Source: Moraxellaceae bacterium UBA2031 (GTDB taxonomy: Bacteria > Pseudomonadota > Gammaproteobacteria > Pseudomonadales > Moraxellaceae). Taken from it: a stretch of DNA of 13,449 nt. The notes beneath the pieces are model-generated. The model was not told where the DNA came from. It did not search any database and saw only the letters and a list, made by a program, of their open reading frames with translations. Below, one piece after another: positions 6,179 to 12,958 of this stretch. The stretch's first letter is position 1. The number at the start of each line of letters is the position of its first letter. The stretch is taken from assembly GCA_002333145.1 (NCBI GenBank), contig DDBN01000135.1, forward strand, positions 13,349 through 26,797, written 5' to 3'. Position numbers and translations under genes: made by a program.

Positions 6179-7483
6179 ATGGCCATGACGCGTTCAGCTT
6201 TTTCTTTTGTTTTCGTGGTGCTCGCCGCCGTCACTCCCTTTGCTTATGGTGAGGAAGGGTATGTTCATCAGGCAGGCGACGGCAGTGGCGTTCCAGTATT
6301 TGAGCTGGTGCTGGATGGCTTTTTCTATCACGACAACCAGCACGGAGGGGGGGCTGAGCTCATAGAAGAAGCAGCCGGCATTTTGCATGGCGTACATGGC
6401 CATGAGCATGAACATGGTGCGTCGAATGGCCTGAATCTGGGGGAGTCCGAGATAGCGCTGACGGCAGACTTACCCGGGCAGCTAAAAGGGCGCCTGTCGC
6501 TGGCACTCTCTACGGAAGCGGTTGAGTTGGAGGAGGCTTGGCTGCAAACACAGGCGCTACCGGGAGGCTTAGCCCTGAAAGCAGGGCGTTTCCTGAGTGA
6601 TATTGGTTACCTCAATGGCCAGCACCCGCACCAGCAGGAGTTTGCGGGCGGTAATTTAGTGTATGGCGCATTGCTGGGTGCTCACGGGCTTATAGATGCC
6701 GGTGTACAGCTAACGTGGGAGGCGCCGGTCCCCTTCTATCTTCAGCTGGGTGTCGAGACATTGCAGGGGCATGAGCAGGAGCGTTTTGGGGCGCTTATAG
6801 AGGCGGAAGATGCTGATGATATTGTGCTGTCAGGAGCGGGCTTGTCCCTGCCCCGTAGTGGCCCACGCAGCGGTACATTTTTTCTGAAAGCGGCACCTTA
6901 TCTTGGTGAAAGGCATTCGCTGCAGGCGGGCGTGTCGTATGCCCATGCTCGCCAGTATCAGCAAGTGATCAATGAGGATGCGGCCATAGTGGATGACCAG
7001 TTTGCGCTGGAAGGTCGCCAGCAGTTGAGTGGCCTGGAGCTGGTTTACGAATACGACGCAGACGGCGAGCAGGGAAAAGGAGACTGGAAGCTAGCCGCGG
7101 AATACCTGCAGCTGAAAAAGGCGATGCGGGTGACAGGTGCCGATACAACAGCTCCTGTGCAGATTGGGGATACCGTCAACGGAACACAGGACGGCCTTTA
7201 TGTGCAGGGGATGTATGGTATTGCACCACGCTTGCAGCTGGGTCTGCGTTATGAGGTTTCTGGAATGCTGAATGAGCTCGACGAAGCCGGCAGTATACGG
7301 ACCTTCGATGCGTCAGTGCGCACTTCACTGGCGGTCACATTCAGGCCGAATCCGGCAACACGGCTGCGCCTGCAGCTTTCCTCGGCAAGCGTGAGTGACG
7401 AGGCAGGAGTAAAAACGCAACTGAACGCCTTTGTCCTAGGGTATACCGGGATGTTTGGCGGGCATGAAGGGCATGCCCACTGA
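6179..7483 (+). CDS. His-rich, probably zinc-regulated outer-membrane beta-barrel protein
   Basis: A 434-residue exported protein with a signal peptide (residues 1-24, cleavage after AYG). The N-terminal mature part carries a His-rich patch, HGVHGHEHEHG (70-80), suited to binding zinc. From about residue 85 it alternates polar and apolar residues in the way of beta strands, with NLGESEIALTADL, LALKAGRFLSDIGYLNGQHPHQQEF and AGVQLTWEAPVPFYLQLGVE. It ends in GGHEGHAH rather than a terminal Phe. No TonB plug domain is evident. I recall similar proteins beside zur or under Zur control, sometimes labelled TonB-dependent receptors. The frame is open far upstream, but the signal peptide fixes the start at 6179 or 6185. 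No good Shine-Dalgarno is present. Zinc passage through the outer membrane is the inferred role. Confidence 0.75.
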   Translation: MAMTRSAFSFVFVVLAAVTPFAYGEEGYVHQAGDGSGVPVFELVLDGFFYHDNQHGGGAELIEEAAGILHGVHGHEHEHGASNGLNLGESEIALTADLPGQLKGRLSLALSTEAVELEEAWLQTQALPGGLALKAGRFLSDIGYLNGQHPHQQEFAGGNLVYGALLGAHGLIDAGVQLTWEAPVPFYLQLGVETLQGHEQERFGALIEAEDADDIVLSGAGLSLPRSGPRSGTFFLKAAPYLGERHSLQAGVSYAHARQYQQVINEDAAIVDDQFALEGRQQLSGLELVYEYDADGEQGKGDWKLAAEYLQLKKAMRVTGADTTAPVQIGDTVNGTQDGLYVQGMYGIAPRLQLGLRYEVSGMLNELDEAGSIRTFDASVRTSLAVTFRPNPATRLRLQLSSASVSDEAGVKTQLNAFVLGYTGMFGGHEGHAH

Positions 7484-7638
7484 ATATTGATGCTCCGTCG
7501 CTAGATAGCAATGAATGATCATTCTTTGTCGGGGACATTCGGCGTCAGGTTGTGACCACAGTGTCGGTGCAACTTGTACAGCAAGCTCACCACGATTAGA
7601 GGAATGGTCTCCGGTCTTCAATCCTTCGGATGTGTGAC

Positions 7639-8862
7639 TCAGAAACCGGTGCCGGCAATGAAGCGCGCCATGTCCTTGAGATAGACGCCCTGATCGAGAT
7701 GGATGATGTGGTTGCCCGGGAACCAGTGCAGGCGGGGTTGATCCCAGTGATCCCAAAGCAGGCGGACATGCTTGGGCGGAACCACGCGATCGCCGGCACC
7801 ACCAATAATCATCAGGCGCTCCTTTGGCAGCTTGGGCTTCCAGGTGAGGGGACTTTGCACGGCCATGGCATGACGTGCCTCCTGGATGGAGATGCCAGCC
7901 ATGCGCAGACCCAGTTTGATCAGTGGTCCGGCAGGAGCCCATTCGAAAATCACATCAGTGAGGCTGGCGACCGGCACAATCGGAATGGAGAAGTGCAAGC
8001 GCTCTTCCGTTGCCGCCAGCAACGCCGAGGTATAACCGCCCAGTGAAATACCGGTGACCCCGATTTTCTCTACGCCGTTTTCCTGTTCCAGCCAGTTCAT
8101 CAGCAGGCGGAAATCATGCACGCTCTGCAAGATGGTCTCGTTGAGATGGCAGGCACCGTAGGAAAAAATGCCATGACCGCTGTAGGGTGCCCAGCGCTCC
8201 TGGCGCTTGCCGTGAAAGGGCAGGGTATAGAGCACGATGTCGTAGCCCTGCTTGTAGAACCAGTCCAGATGAAAAAACCGGCTGTTCAGCCAATGCGAAT
8301 CCAGAATGAAGCCGTGAATCACGCACAGGGTTGGGCGGGGCTTGTCACCGTGGCGCCAGTACTGTGCCCATGCCGTGCCGTTGCGTCGCAACGTGCTGTA
8401 GTGTGATTGCAAGGCAGGGTTGAGGGTCTGGAAGGGGCTCTCGAATGACAGCGTTTCGGTGATGGCCCCCTGCGGTGCAAACCTCACGTTGACGGGTGTG
8501 CGCGTGACATTGATGGAGGCAGTTGGCCGGGGAAATACTGCGTCAACATCGCCACGATCAGCCAGTGCCGTGTAGAAGTGTCGTTCAGCGTTGTCGGCCT
8601 TTAACTTGCGTATGGTGCTGATGATGGCAAACAGTGTTGCCAGGCTGGCAAAGCCGGTGCGCGTGATTACGTCGAGCATGGCCAGGCTTTCCACGACCAC
8701 TTGGGTGCGCGTGTCCAGATAGAAGTCATCAGGGAACTTGTGGAAGACCGGGTCCAGGTTATTCCACCAGGGCTGCTCCGGCATGATACGACGTGAATGG
8801 CCGTAAGTGGCGTTGGCAACGCGTGATACTTCGGCGGCAATACTCTTCTGGTCCATGGGCAT
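7639..8862 (-). CDS. Alpha/beta hydrolase, DUF2048-like
   Basis: A 407-residue alpha/beta hydrolase. An N-terminal extension (1-130) includes a modest apolar stretch (about 61-84) that may be a membrane contact. The hydrolase core begins with the oxyanion-region HGF (183-185), followed by the nucleophile elbow GISLGG with S273, the acid candidate D358 in GAGDRVVP, and H385 or H388 in PGNHIIHLD as the catalytic base. This is a complete Ser-Asp-His set. Overall layout resembles DUF2048/ABHD18-type proteins, whose substrate is unknown; an esterase or lipase-like role is likely. Two ATGs, at 8862 and 8856, are possible starts; the purine-rich AGGGA lies very close to the first and at better distance from the second. 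It is divergent from arsR, with no known arsenic link. Confidence 0.82.
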   Translation of the reverse strand: MPMDQKSIAAEVSRVANATYGHSRRIMPEQPWWNNLDPVFHKFPDDFYLDTRTQVVVESLAMLDVITRTGFASLATLFAIISTIRKLKADNAERHFYTALADRGDVDAVFPRPTASINVTRTPVNVRFAPQGAITETLSFESPFQTLNPALQSHYSTLRRNGTAWAQYWRHGDKPRPTLCVIHGFILDSHWLNSRFFHLDWFYKQGYDIVLYTLPFHGKRQERWAPYSGHGIFSYGACHLNETILQSVHDFRLLMNWLEQENGVEKIGVTGISLGGYTSALLAATEERLHFSIPIVPVASLTDVIFEWAPAGPLIKLGLRMAGISIQEARHAMAVQSPLTWKPKLPKERLMIIGGAGDRVVPPKHVRLLWDHWDQPRLHWFPGNHIIHLDQGVYLKDMARFIAGTGF

Positions 8863-8883
8863 ATTCCCTGTTTCAAGTGCGCT

Positions 8884-8912
8884 ACCCTAGCTATCGGGGC
8901 AGGGTGTGGCAA
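8884..8912 (-). promoter_or_regulatory. Possible promoter of the alpha/beta hydrolase
   Basis: On the minus strand, TTGCCA (8912-8907, five of six to the -35 consensus) is followed after 17 bases by TAGGGT (8889-8884), a weak -10. The predicted start is about 15 bases before the first ATG. Only the -35 is convincing. Confidence 0.3.
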
Positions 8913-8983
8913 TGGCTGATTTGGGGGTGATGGGTCATTCGCGGTCGGTGTTGCTGAGGCGGACCCCCGTGAGATTGTGGCTG

Positions 8984-8992
8984 TGTTATATT
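8984..8992 (+). promoter_or_regulatory. Predicted extended -10 promoter of arsR
   Basis: TGT directly followed by TATATT (8987-8992) forms an extended -10 element with no recognisable -35 at 17 bases. A second TATATT lies at 8994-8999. Either would start transcription close to the ATG at 9017, leaving a leader of roughly 10-20 bases without a Shine-Dalgarno. Confidence 0.4.
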
Positions 8993-9016
8993 CTATATTT
9001 CCAGTAATATAGAATA
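8989..9016. promoter_or_regulatory. ArsR operator (inverted repeat ending at the arsR start codon)
   Basis: TATTCTATATT at 8989-8999 and AATATAGAATA at 9006-9016 are perfect 11-bp inverted arms with a six-base spacer. The repeat covers the predicted -10/start region and ends at the base before the arsR ATG. Position and symmetry are those expected for autoregulation by a dimeric ArsR-family repressor; binding itself is inferred. Confidence 0.75.
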
Positions 9017-9355
9017 ATGAACGAGAAAAGCGCTGTTACCCGCCTTGCGGCACTGGCTCACGAGACCCGTCTGGCCCTTTACCGGCGTCTGGTGCAGGCC
9101 GGCATCGCAGGCCTGACGCCGGGTGAGCTGGGTGCCGAATTCGGCCTGCCCCCGGCCACTCTGTCTTTCCATCTCAAGGAGCTGACCCATGCCGGCCTGC
9201 TGGTGGCCCGGCGTGAAGGGCGCTTTATTTATTACGCGCCGGACGTGGCTGCAATGAATGCACTGCTAGGCTTTCTGACAGAGAACTGTTGTGCCGGAGA
9301 AGATTGCGGGCTGGATACACACTACTGCAATCCTTCTGCGGCAGTGTCGGATTAG
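9017..9355 (+). CDS. arsR: ArsR-family arsenic-responsive repressor
   Basis: A 112-residue winged-helix repressor of the ArsR/SmtB family. The helix-turn-helix is clear (LTPGELGAEFGLPPATLSFHLKELTHAGLL, 33-62), followed by the wing VARREGRFIYYAP. The classical ELCVCDL metal site of plasmid ArsR proteins is missing from the recognition-helix region. Instead, a C-terminal cluster C91, C92, C97 and C104 (ENCCAGEDCGLDTHYC) resembles the As(III) site known from Acidithiobacillus ferrooxidans ArsR. It should release the operator on binding As(III). The start at 9017 fits the family N-terminus; no Shine-Dalgarno is visible because the operator occupies that position. It leads the operon with gapdh 23 bases downstream. 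Confidence 0.92.
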   Translation: MNEKSAVTRLAALAHETRLALYRRLVQAGIAGLTPGELGAEFGLPPATLSFHLKELTHAGLLVARREGRFIYYAPDVAAMNALLGFLTENCCAGEDCGLDTHYCNPSAAVSD

Positions 9356-9378
9356 AACGAAATTTCAGGAGAAAAATC

Positions 9379-10380
9379 ATGACTATCAAGGTTGGTATCA
9401 ATGGGTTTGGCCGCATCGGTCGGCTGGCATTGCGCGCAGCATGGGACTGGCCGGAGCTGGAGTTTATTCAGATCAATGATCCGGCTGCCGATGCAGTGAC
9501 GCATGCGCATTTGCTTAACTTTGATTCAGTGCATGGGCGTTGGAGTCATGAGGCTGTCGGCACGGATGATGCGATAGTGGTTGATGGTAAGAGCATCAGG
9601 GTCACGGCCAACCGGGCCATTGCCGAGACGGACTGGTCGGGATGTGATCTGGTGATCGAAGCCAGTGGGAAAATGAAAACAGTCGATGTGCTGCAGGGCT
9701 ATCTCGCACAGGGGGTGAAGCGGGTGGTGGTGACCGCGCCGGTGAAAGAAAAGGGTGCCCTGAATATTGTCATGGGCGTCAATCAGCATCTGTTTAATCC
9801 AGCCGAACACCGCATTGTCACCGCCGCTTCGTGCACGACTAACTGTTTAGCGCCGGTGGTGAAAGTGATTCATGAGAAATTGGGTATTCGTCACGGTTCC
9901 ATTACTACGATTCACGATCTTACTAATACGCAAAGCCTGCTGGATCAGCCGCACACAGACCTGCGTCGTGCACGTGCTTCGCTGATGAACTTGATTCCGA
10001 CATCGACCGGGTCAGCCACAGCTATTGCCGAGATTTTCCCGGAGTTGCGTGGCCGCCTTAACGGGCATGCTGTGCGTGTGCCACTGGCCAATGCCTCGCT
10101 GACCGATTGTGTATTTGAGGTAGAGCGTGCCACGACGGCTGAGGAAGTAAACGCCTTCCTGCGAGCCGCATCGGAAAACGAGCTAAAAGACATTCTAGGC
10201 TATGAAGAACGCCCGCTTGTATCGGTGGATTATTGCAACGATCCGCGTTCGTCAATTATTGATGCCTTGTCGACCATGGTGATCAATGGCACACAGGTGA
10301 AAATTTATGCGTGGTATGACAATGAGTGGGGTTATGCCAATCGCACCGTAGAGTTGGCGCGTCTGGTGGGCTCGGCCTGA
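9379..10380 (+). CDS. ArsJ-associated glyceraldehyde-3-phosphate dehydrogenase
   Basis: A 333-residue type I GAPDH. The N-terminal Rossmann motif is GINGFGRIGRLALRA (6-20), the catalytic cysteine is C152 in SCTTNC, the assisting His is H179 in TTIHD, and the C-terminal block is YDNEWGY. Some substrate-site neighbours differ from glycolytic GAPDH (HDLTNTQ instead of HAYTNDQ, HAVRVP instead of FRVP-type context), as is usual for the ars-linked paralogues. In the arsR-gapdh-arsJ pathway it uses arsenate in place of phosphate, making 1-arseno-3-phosphoglycerate for ArsJ to export. The frame extends upstream to 9289, but the ATG at 9379 has a strong AGGAG and the correct Rossmann start. It lies between arsR and arsJ on the same strand. 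Confidence 0.95.
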   Translation: MTIKVGINGFGRIGRLALRAAWDWPELEFIQINDPAADAVTHAHLLNFDSVHGRWSHEAVGTDDAIVVDGKSIRVTANRAIAETDWSGCDLVIEASGKMKTVDVLQGYLAQGVKRVVVTAPVKEKGALNIVMGVNQHLFNPAEHRIVTAASCTTNCLAPVVKVIHEKLGIRHGSITTIHDLTNTQSLLDQPHTDLRRARASLMNLIPTSTGSATAIAEIFPELRGRLNGHAVRVPLANASLTDCVFEVERATTAEEVNAFLRAASENELKDILGYEERPLVSVDYCNDPRSSIIDALSTMVINGTQVKIYAWYDNEWGYANRTVELARLVGSA

Positions 10381-10421
10381 GGCATGACAGCTGTAAAGCC
10401 CCGAGTGCATGAGAGATTTTC

Positions 10422-11651
10422 ATGAGTGTCTGGTCACGTCAGTCGCCTGAGGTGCGCCAGTATCTACTGGTGACCGGAAATTACTGGGCCTTCACACTAA
10501 CTGATGGTGCCTTGCGCATGTTGGTGGTGTTGCATTTTCATGCGTTGGGTTATGCGCCGATGCAGATTGCGGCCCTGTTTCTTTTTTACGAGATATTCGG
10601 GGTTGTGACCAATTTGCTTGGTGGCTATCTTGGCGCGCGGTTGGGCCTTAACCGCACGATGAATATAGGGCTTGGCTTGCAGGTGCTGGCCTTGCTGATG
10701 TTGGCGGCGCCTACCGCACTGCTGACCATTCCTTGGGTGATGGTAACGCAGGCATTGTCAGGGATTGCGAAAGACCTGAACAAGATGAGCGCCAAAAGCA
10801 GTATTAAGCTGCTGGTGCCTGATGGGCAGCAAGGTACGCTATATCAGTGGGTAGCTCTGCTGACGGGCTCCAAAAATGCGCTCAAGGGCATCGGGTTCTT
10901 TCTGGGTGCTGTCTTGTTGACGCTGTTTGGGTTCGCCAGCGCGGTGATTGCCATGGCCGCCGTGCTGGCGCTGATCTGGCTGGCCAGTCTGGTGTTGCTA
11001 AAAAAGGACTTGGGTAAAGCCACGGCCAAACCAAAGTTCCGTGAGCTGTTGTCAAAAAGTCGCGCCATCAATGTGTTGTCCGGTGCGCGTCTGTTTTTGT
11101 TCGGTGCGCGTGATGTCTGGTTTGTGGTGGCGCTACCGGTCTATCTCAGTGCCGAGTTTGGCTGGGACTTCTGGCAGGTGGGCGGCTTCCTGGCGGCCTG
11201 GGTCATCGGTTATGGCGTTGTGCAGTCACTGGCGCCCGCCATAACCGGGAGGCAGCGGGGCCATGTGCCGGATGGGCGCACAGCATTGACATGGGCATCG
11301 GCACTGGCCGCATTACCGGCGCTGATGGCCATCGGGCTGGCAGCAGCGTGGCATGTGCCGGTGGTACTGCTCGGCGGTCTGATGATGTTTGGTGCTGTGT
11401 TTGCAGTGAACTCGTCACTGCACAGTTACCTGATTGTGTCGTATGCCCGGGAGGATGGCGTTTCGCTGGATGTTGGCTTTTACTATATGTCTAATGCCAT
11501 GGGACGCTTGCTGGGTACGGTCCTGTCGGGCTGGGTTTTTCAGGGATACGGGTTGGCTACCTGTCTGTGGGTGTCTTGCCTGTTTGTGGCGCTGGCCGCC
11601 ATTATTTCCAGTGCCCTGCCAAGGCATCATGCGGGCGCTGGGTTGTCTTGA
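10422..11651 (+). CDS. arsJ: Organoarsenical efflux MFS transporter ArsJ
   Basis: A 409-residue major facilitator protein with about 12 membrane segments. The N-terminus, RQYLLVTGNYWAFTLTDGALRMLVVLHF, and the loop SGIAKDLNKMSAKSSIKLLVP are characteristic of ArsJ. ArsJ exports 1-arseno-3-phosphoglycerate, which then breaks down outside the cell to arsenate and 3-phosphoglycerate, giving net arsenate resistance without reduction. It follows gapdh by 41 bases, and the ATG has a GAGAG-type ribosome site. No arsC, arsB, acr3 or arsM is present nearby, so this operon is arsenate-specific as far as the window shows. No clear terminator follows it. Confidence 0.94.
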   Translation: MSVWSRQSPEVRQYLLVTGNYWAFTLTDGALRMLVVLHFHALGYAPMQIAALFLFYEIFGVVTNLLGGYLGARLGLNRTMNIGLGLQVLALLMLAAPTALLTIPWVMVTQALSGIAKDLNKMSAKSSIKLLVPDGQQGTLYQWVALLTGSKNALKGIGFFLGAVLLTLFGFASAVIAMAAVLALIWLASLVLLKKDLGKATAKPKFRELLSKSRAINVLSGARLFLFGARDVWFVVALPVYLSAEFGWDFWQVGGFLAAWVIGYGVVQSLAPAITGRQRGHVPDGRTALTWASALAALPALMAIGLAAAWHVPVVLLGGLMMFGAVFAVNSSLHSYLIVSYAREDGVSLDVGFYYMSNAMGRLLGTVLSGWVFQGYGLATCLWVSCLFVALAAIISSALPRHHAGAGLS

Positions 11652-11669
11652 AATCGACGGTGCGCGTGA

Positions 11670-11698
11670 TTGACCGGGACACGCCCCCTCGCTACTGT
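11670..11698 (+). promoter_or_regulatory. Possible promoter of xseB-ispA
   Basis: TTGACC at 11670-11675 (five of six) and TACTGT at 11693-11698 (three of six) are separated by 17 bases, about 34 bases before the xseB start. It would let the housekeeping pair be expressed independently of the arsenic operon upstream. Confidence 0.42.
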
Positions 11699-11731
11699 TC
11701 GCCCCCACTATTCGTCTGTCCGTGAGCCGCT

Positions 11732-11983
11732 ATGTCCCGCAAGCGCACCGCTATAGATTTTGAAAAGGCCCTGACCGATCTGGAAGCCCGTGTACACCAG
11801 CTGGAAAGTGGCGATCTTAGTTTGGAAGAGGCTCTCAAGGCCTTCGAAGAAGGTATTCGCCTGACCCGTGACTGTCAGCAAGCGCTGACGGAGGCTGAGC
11901 AAAAAGTGCAGTTGCTGCTAGAAAAGGCAGATGGCAGTACCGAGCGCACCGACTTTTTTGAGGATGCCGATGGCGATGCCTGA
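11732..11983 (+). CDS. xseB: Exodeoxyribonuclease VII small subunit
   Basis: An 83-residue XseB, the small subunit that assembles in several copies on XseA to form exonuclease VII, which degrades single-stranded DNA. The conserved core FEKALTDLEARVHQLESGDL and SLEEALKAFEEGIRLTRDCQQAL (about 10-52) predicts a two-helix hairpin, followed by an acidic tail. xseA is not adjacent, as is usual. The ribosome site is weak (GAG). Its 3' end overlaps the ispA start, so translation of the two is probably coupled, the arrangement seen in Pseudomonas and E. coli. Confidence 0.94.
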   Translation: MSRKRTAIDFEKALTDLEARVHQLESGDLSLEEALKAFEEGIRLTRDCQQALTEAEQKVQLLLEKADGSTERTDFFEDADGDA

Positions 11984-12851
11984 GTCACCCACGCTGCTAC
12001 TAACAGCTCAAGAGCGTATGCCCGGCTTGCTGGCGGCGTTTTTGGCGCCGCGTAACCCCCTTGCTGAGCGCCTGTCTGAGGCAATGCACTATGCTGTCAT
12101 GAATGGCGGCAAGCGGGTGCGCCCCGCATTAGTATTTGGTGCAGTACAGGCAGTCGGTGGCAATGTGTTGCGTGCTGAGTCCGCCGCCATTGCTGTCGAG
12201 CTGGTGCATTGTTATTCGCTGGTGCACGACGACCTGCCCTGCATGGACGATGATAATCTACGCCGCGGCGTACCTACGTGTCACAAGGTATTTGGTGAGG
12301 CGACCGCGCTATTGGCGGGAGACACACTGCAGGCGCTGGCCTTTATCGCCTTAGGCGAAGGTCGGGTTTCAGCTGAAGGTACTGCCGATCAGTTGCGTGC
12401 GTTGGCAATGGCGGCGGCAGATATGGCGGTTGGACAGGCGCTGGATTTGGCGGGTGAGGGGCAGTCCCTTGATGTGACCGCGCTGGAACAAATTCATCGT
12501 CATAAAACCGGGGCGCTGATTCGTGCGAGCGTGGCGCTGGGAGCCATTGCGGGCGGTGGTGGCGAGGCAGTGCGTAAAGCATTGGACACGTTTGCCGATC
12601 GTCTGGGTCTGGCCTTTCAGGTGCATGATGATGTGCTGGACGTGATTGGCGATACCAATCGTATCGGCAAAACCGCTGGCGCTGATGCCGCTTTACGCAA
12701 GTCGACGTATCCTGCCTTGCTGGGCCTGGCGGAAGCGCAGGCACTGGCGGTGCATTTACATGACGAAGCCGTTGCCGCACTGGCTTCGCTGGGGCCTGCA
12801 GCCAATCCCTTACGCGAACTGGCCCATTTTCTGGTGTCACGCGACCACTGA
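11970..12851 (+). CDS. ispA: Farnesyl diphosphate synthase
   Basis: A 293-residue trans-isoprenyl diphosphate synthase that condenses IPP with DMAPP and then GPP to make farnesyl diphosphate in the cytoplasm. The first Asp-rich motif is DDLPCMD (87-93) with the two extra residues typical of bacterial FPP synthases; the second is DDVLD (220-224). The GGKRVRP block (46-52) and KTGALI (179-184) are also present. An aromatic Tyr (Y82) a few residues before the first motif fits a C15 product. Three in-frame ATGs lie at 11964, 11970 and 11976; GAGG at 11960-11963 is six bases from the second, so I chose 11970, giving a 14-base overlap with xseB. dxs follows downstream. Confidence 0.94.
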   Translation: MAMPESPTLLLTAQERMPGLLAAFLAPRNPLAERLSEAMHYAVMNGGKRVRPALVFGAVQAVGGNVLRAESAAIAVELVHCYSLVHDDLPCMDDDNLRRGVPTCHKVFGEATALLAGDTLQALAFIALGEGRVSAEGTADQLRALAMAAADMAVGQALDLAGEGQSLDVTALEQIHRHKTGALIRASVALGAIAGGGGEAVRKALDTFADRLGLAFQVHDDVLDVIGDTNRIGKTAGADAALRKSTYPALLGLAEAQALAVHLHDEAVAALASLGPAANPLRELAHFLVSRDH

Positions 12852-12928
12852 CGTACCCTCTTACAATCGTAGTCATGCAGAGTGGTCACTGTTGGTGAAG
12901 ACAGCGTTCCACTTGCTGCGTCGCACGT

Positions 12929-12934
12929 TATAAT
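12929..12934 (+). promoter_or_regulatory. Possible -10 element of a dxs promoter
   Basis: A perfect TATAAT lies 24 bases before the dxs ATG, in the 107-base gap after ispA. The -35 region (TTCCAC at 12907-12912, 16-base spacing) is poor. It suggests dxs can be transcribed separately from xseB-ispA. Confidence 0.45.
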
Positions 12935-12958
12935 CGCGCACATTGCCAGGATGCCGTG

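Noticed and set aside
7630..8046. Open plus-strand frame of 138 codons opposite the hydrolase.
   Set aside because: It is a shadow of a well-supported hydrolase with intact motifs; its translation shows no recognisable domain and no good ribosome site.
9379..10380. Possibility that this is the central glycolytic GAPDH.
   Set aside because: Its position between arsR and arsJ and the changed residues around the catalytic His point to the arsenate-specific paralogue.
12343..12876. Minus-strand open frame of 177 codons opposite ispA.
   Set aside because: Its composition is Arg/Pro/His-rich, as expected of an antisense frame in GC-rich coding DNA, and ispA is intact on the other strand.
12843..12887. 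GACCACT...AGTGGTC inverted repeat around the ispA stop.
   Set aside because: Seven pairs with a 31-base loop and no T-run; too weak for a terminator call.
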